14,746 nucleotides of DNA from HGM04593 sp045578665 (lineage in GTDB: Bacteria > Bacteroidota > Bacteroidia > Bacteroidales > Bacteroidaceae): the NCBI GenBank assembly GCA_045578665.1, contig JAZNKR010000147.1, positions 1-14,746 of the forward strand. Direction: 5' to 3'. Of this stretch, positions 14,116 through 14,746 are shown piece by piece (position 1 is the stretch's first letter; each line of letters begins with the position of its first letter). Below the pieces are notes generated by a model. The model searched no databases. It saw only the letters and a program-made list of their open reading frames with translations, and was not told the origin of the DNA. The position numbers and the translations under genes were made by a program.

Positions 14116-14746
14116 ATGATTGATAAAATTCATATAAAGAACTTTAAATCTATAGTGGATTTAAAGTTGGACTTGGGCAGATTTAATGTTATAATTGGTT
14201 CAAATGGAAGTGGCAAGACTAACATCCTCGAGGCTATCACACTAGCTAGTATCGCTTCTCAGGATAAACTTGATATGGAATTTCTTGCTAATAGAGATGT
14301 TAGAATGCCAGAACCCAAATTTATGTTTAATGCGTTTAGTGATGTAGAAAGCGATGAGAACAATGAATCGAAAATGCCATTTATAACAGTCGATGTGACT
14401 TCTAAACCAAAACTAAATACTAATGTCCTAATCGGGTATGCCGAAAACTTGAAAAAATGGATTAATTTTGGTAATAGTGTAAACAAACTTAAAATCAAAC
14501 GCGCGTTTGAACGATATGAAGAAAATACTGGCAGTACACTTGAGATATTGCACGATGACGACTTTGATATATTAGAACTTGATAAAAAATATCCTGATAT
14601 ATTTAATAAACTAAAAGTATCTCTCATTGATAAACCTGATTTGTATTCATTTATAGTATATCGTCCTACTGAAAGTCACTTACGAAAAACTTTTGATACT
14701 CGAATGTATCCTTTTGGTGTTAATGGTGAAGGTTTATTGCGATATC
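14116..14746 (+). CDS. AAA family (OLD/RecF-like) ATPase, 3' truncated
   Basis: The first 210 residues of an ATPase; the frame is still open at the window end. The start MIDKIHIKNFKSIVDLKLDLGRFNVIIGSNGSGKTN is the standard opening of SMC-like ABC/AAA ATPases of the OLD, RecF and AAA_15/AAA_21 groups, with Walker A GSNGSGKT at 28-35. Walker B, signature and any TOPRIM nuclease domain would lie beyond the window, so OLD-type nuclease, abortive-infection ATPase and other subtypes cannot be told apart. Codon use is AT-rich like the DUF4365 gene. Such ATPases are frequent companions in anti-phage islands. It follows Mod by 73 bases, the place where a type III Res gene might be expected. The ATG is preceded by TTATTAAGT, with no ribosome binding site. 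Confidence 0.85.
   Translation, partial: MIDKIHIKNFKSIVDLKLDLGRFNVIIGSNGSGKTNILEAITLASIASQDKLDMEFLANRDVRMPEPKFMFNAFSDVESDENNESKMPFITVDVTSKPKLNTNVLIGYAENLKKWINFGNSVNKLKIKRAFERYEENTGSTLEILHDDDFDILELDKKYPDIFNKLKVSLIDKPDLYSFIVYRPTESHLRKTFDTRMYPFGVNGEGLLRY

Noticed and set aside
5607..14746. DISARM or BREX system
   Set aside because: A helicase, a PLD-like domain and a methyltransferase recall DISARM, but there is no DUF1998 (DrmB) protein. BREX would need PglZ and PglX, which are absent. The Mod is of the type III beta class.
1..14746. tRNA, rRNA, integrase, transposase or attachment sites
   Set aside because: None could be recognised on either strand, so there is no direct evidence of how the island was acquired.

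Overview
The window looks like chromosomal DNA from a gut-type Bacteroidales bacterium (Bacteroides/Prevotella/Muribaculaceae sort; the genus cannot be fixed from sequence alone). The grounds are a GEVED-type secreted protein ending in the LQGRKV...GKKVLVK tail typical of these bacteria, a phosphotransferase fused to a RapZ C-terminal domain, promoter-like TAnnTTTG boxes, and few Shine-Dalgarno sites.

Left half (1-5077), ordinary chromosomal genes all on the + strand: the 3' end of a secreted GEVED-domain protein (2-472); a decayed second copy of its last codons (551-589) next to a nested palindrome and a strong terminator; the kinase/RapZ fusion (716-2140); an AMP-forming acyl-CoA synthetase (2296-3975) preceded by a 9-9-9 inverted repeat and a candidate promoter; a terminator and two tandem copies of an ~83-bp intergenic repeat (4091-4253); and a MarC-family membrane protein (4396-5010) closed by a very strong terminator.

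Middle (5078-5606): about 530 bases without a gene. It holds a stem-rich segment and three ~33-bp tandem repeats, then a perfect promoter -7 box. This is the junction between housekeeping DNA and a defence locus.

Right half (5607-14746), a co-directional DNA-modification and defence island: a SNF2-type helicase with a degenerate PLD-like N-terminus (5607-8852), an unrecognised single-pass membrane protein (8884-9765), a DUF4391 protein (9769-10386), a 599-aa protein with an N-terminal DUF4365 nuclease-like domain (10364-12163), a type III-like beta-class DNA methyltransferase Mod (12150-14042), and the start of an AAA/OLD-like ATPase (14116 to the window end). The first five genes are spaced by 31 bases or less or overlap, so they probably form one operon. 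The ATPase has its own -7 box.

Helicase, DUF4391 and Mod have balanced codon use and look like a conserved scaffold. The membrane protein, the DUF4365 protein, the middle of Mod and the ATPase are visibly AT-rich. I infer a modification-based anti-phage system into which accessory or effector genes have been inserted and whose target-recognition domain has been swapped. No type III Res subunit is visible in the window; the DUF4365 protein is the best in-window candidate for the DNA-cutting part.
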